A stretch of DNA of 5,884 nt. Origin: DATKDP01 sp035546335 (GTDB lineage Bacteria > Acidobacteriota > Thermoanaerobaculia > Gp7-AA8). The notes beneath the pieces are model-generated. The model saw nothing but the letters and a program-made list of their open reading frames with translations, ran no database searches and was not told the DNA's origin. Below are positions 5,722 through 5,884 of this stretch, in pieces. The DNA lies in NCBI GenBank assembly GCA_035546335.1, contig DATKDP010000051.1:1-5884 (forward strand), written 5' to 3'. How positions within the stretch are numbered: position 1 is the stretch's first letter; each line of letters begins with the position of its first letter. A program made the translations under genes and the position numbers.

Positions 5722-5730
5722 AAACCGAAG

Positions 5731-5756
5731 TCTGAGGATTCGTCTCTCAGAGTTTT
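5731..5756 (+). terminator. Weak terminator-like hairpin after the transglycosylase gene
   Basis: TCTGAG (5731-5736) pairs with CTCAGA (5746-5751). A G-U pair could extend the stem by one and leaves about seven loop bases. A G and TTTT (5753-5756) follow. The stem is short and not GC-rich and the T-run is brief, so efficiency would be low. The position 80 bases after the stop codon of the last plus-strand gene fits a terminator. Confidence 0.35.
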
Positions 5757-5768
5757 GATCATAGAAGC

Positions 5769-5792
5769 CGGGCGCGGGCTCGGGCACGGGTG
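5769..5792 (+). repeat. CGGGNN hexad repeat forming a canonical G-quadruplex motif
   Basis: Four CGGG units occur at exact six-base spacing, starting at 5769, 5775, 5781 and 5787. This gives four GGG runs with three-base loops CGC, CTC and CAC on the plus strand (5770-5790). The spacing meets the usual G3-N(1-7) rule for a stable intramolecular quadruplex. It lies outside any supported gene, downstream of the terminator-like hairpin. Confidence 0.7.
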
Positions 5793-5884
5793 GCTCACTC
5801 GGTTGGGCGCCGGGATTTGATCAATTTGGTCAGTATCTGTGCGATGCGGTCGAGAAAGGTTCAGTCCCAAAGCAGGCAACCGGC
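5793..5884. other. Right-end stretch with no supported gene
   Basis: Nothing here can be called with confidence. TTGATCAA at 5817-5824 is a short palindrome. An ATG at 5844 stays open to the window end for 13 codons, but it has no Shine-Dalgarno sequence and too little length to judge. Confidence 0.4.

Noticed and set aside
5092..5787. Minus-strand 231-codon frame at the right end
   Set aside because: Most of it is the complement of the catalytic domain, and its N-terminal part is a translation of the GAAACCA repeats (FWFLVSL-like residues).
5637..5879. Minus-strand 80-codon frame covering the intergenic repeats
   Set aside because: Its composition is explained by the repeat arrays (VSGFWFP from the heptads, HPCPSPRP from the CGGGNN units), and it ends inside the Slt gene.
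5844..5884. Start of another plus-strand gene at the right edge
   Set aside because: Only 13 codons are visible, there is no ribosome site and no recognisable N-terminus.

Overview
The window is GC-rich bacterial chromosomal DNA carrying five credible protein genes. Three are on the minus strand in the left part, and two are on the plus strand from 1751 onward. A lipoprotein-like gene with a BamE-like domain and a Slt-type peptidoglycan-cleaving enzyme point to a Gram-negative envelope. The GAF protein with a long proline-rich linker, and the repeat-bearing intergenic DNA, recall Acidobacteriota or a related soil lineage. That placement is an impression from style and not something the sequence proves. 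I see no tRNA, rRNA, CRISPR array, insertion sequence or phage gene.

Left block (minus strand, read from 1592 down to 148): a secreted, probably lipid-anchored protein combining a TPR segment with a BamE/SmpA-OmlA-like domain; an FmdB-family zinc-ribbon protein; and an unrecognised basic 94-residue protein. The gaps are 49 and 91 bases, so co-transcription is plausible. The last two genes have good Shine-Dalgarno sequences. Positions 1-147 downstream hold no supported gene.

Middle (1593-1750): the divergent promoter region. A near-consensus sigma-70 promoter (TTGACA, 18-base spacer, GATAAT) faces right, toward the GAF gene. A perfect 10+1+10 palindrome lies directly over its -10 box and is a strong operator candidate.

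Right block (plus strand): a 463-residue protein with a coiled-coil-like N-terminus, a GAF-like domain, a polyproline linker and a conserved-looking helical C-terminus; then a 221-base gap; then a 761-residue membrane-anchored Slt-like lytic transglycosylase with a helical-repeat region and an unusual lysine/arginine-rich insert. After its stop come GAAACCA tandem repeats, inverted repeats, a weak terminator-like hairpin and a compact G-quadruplex motif (5650-5884).

The genes are mostly of recognisable families, and I do not see a coherent new defence or mobile system. The items most worth a second look are the operator-over-promoter arrangement, the architecture of the GAF protein, the TPR-BamE combination, and the basic insert in the transglycosylase.
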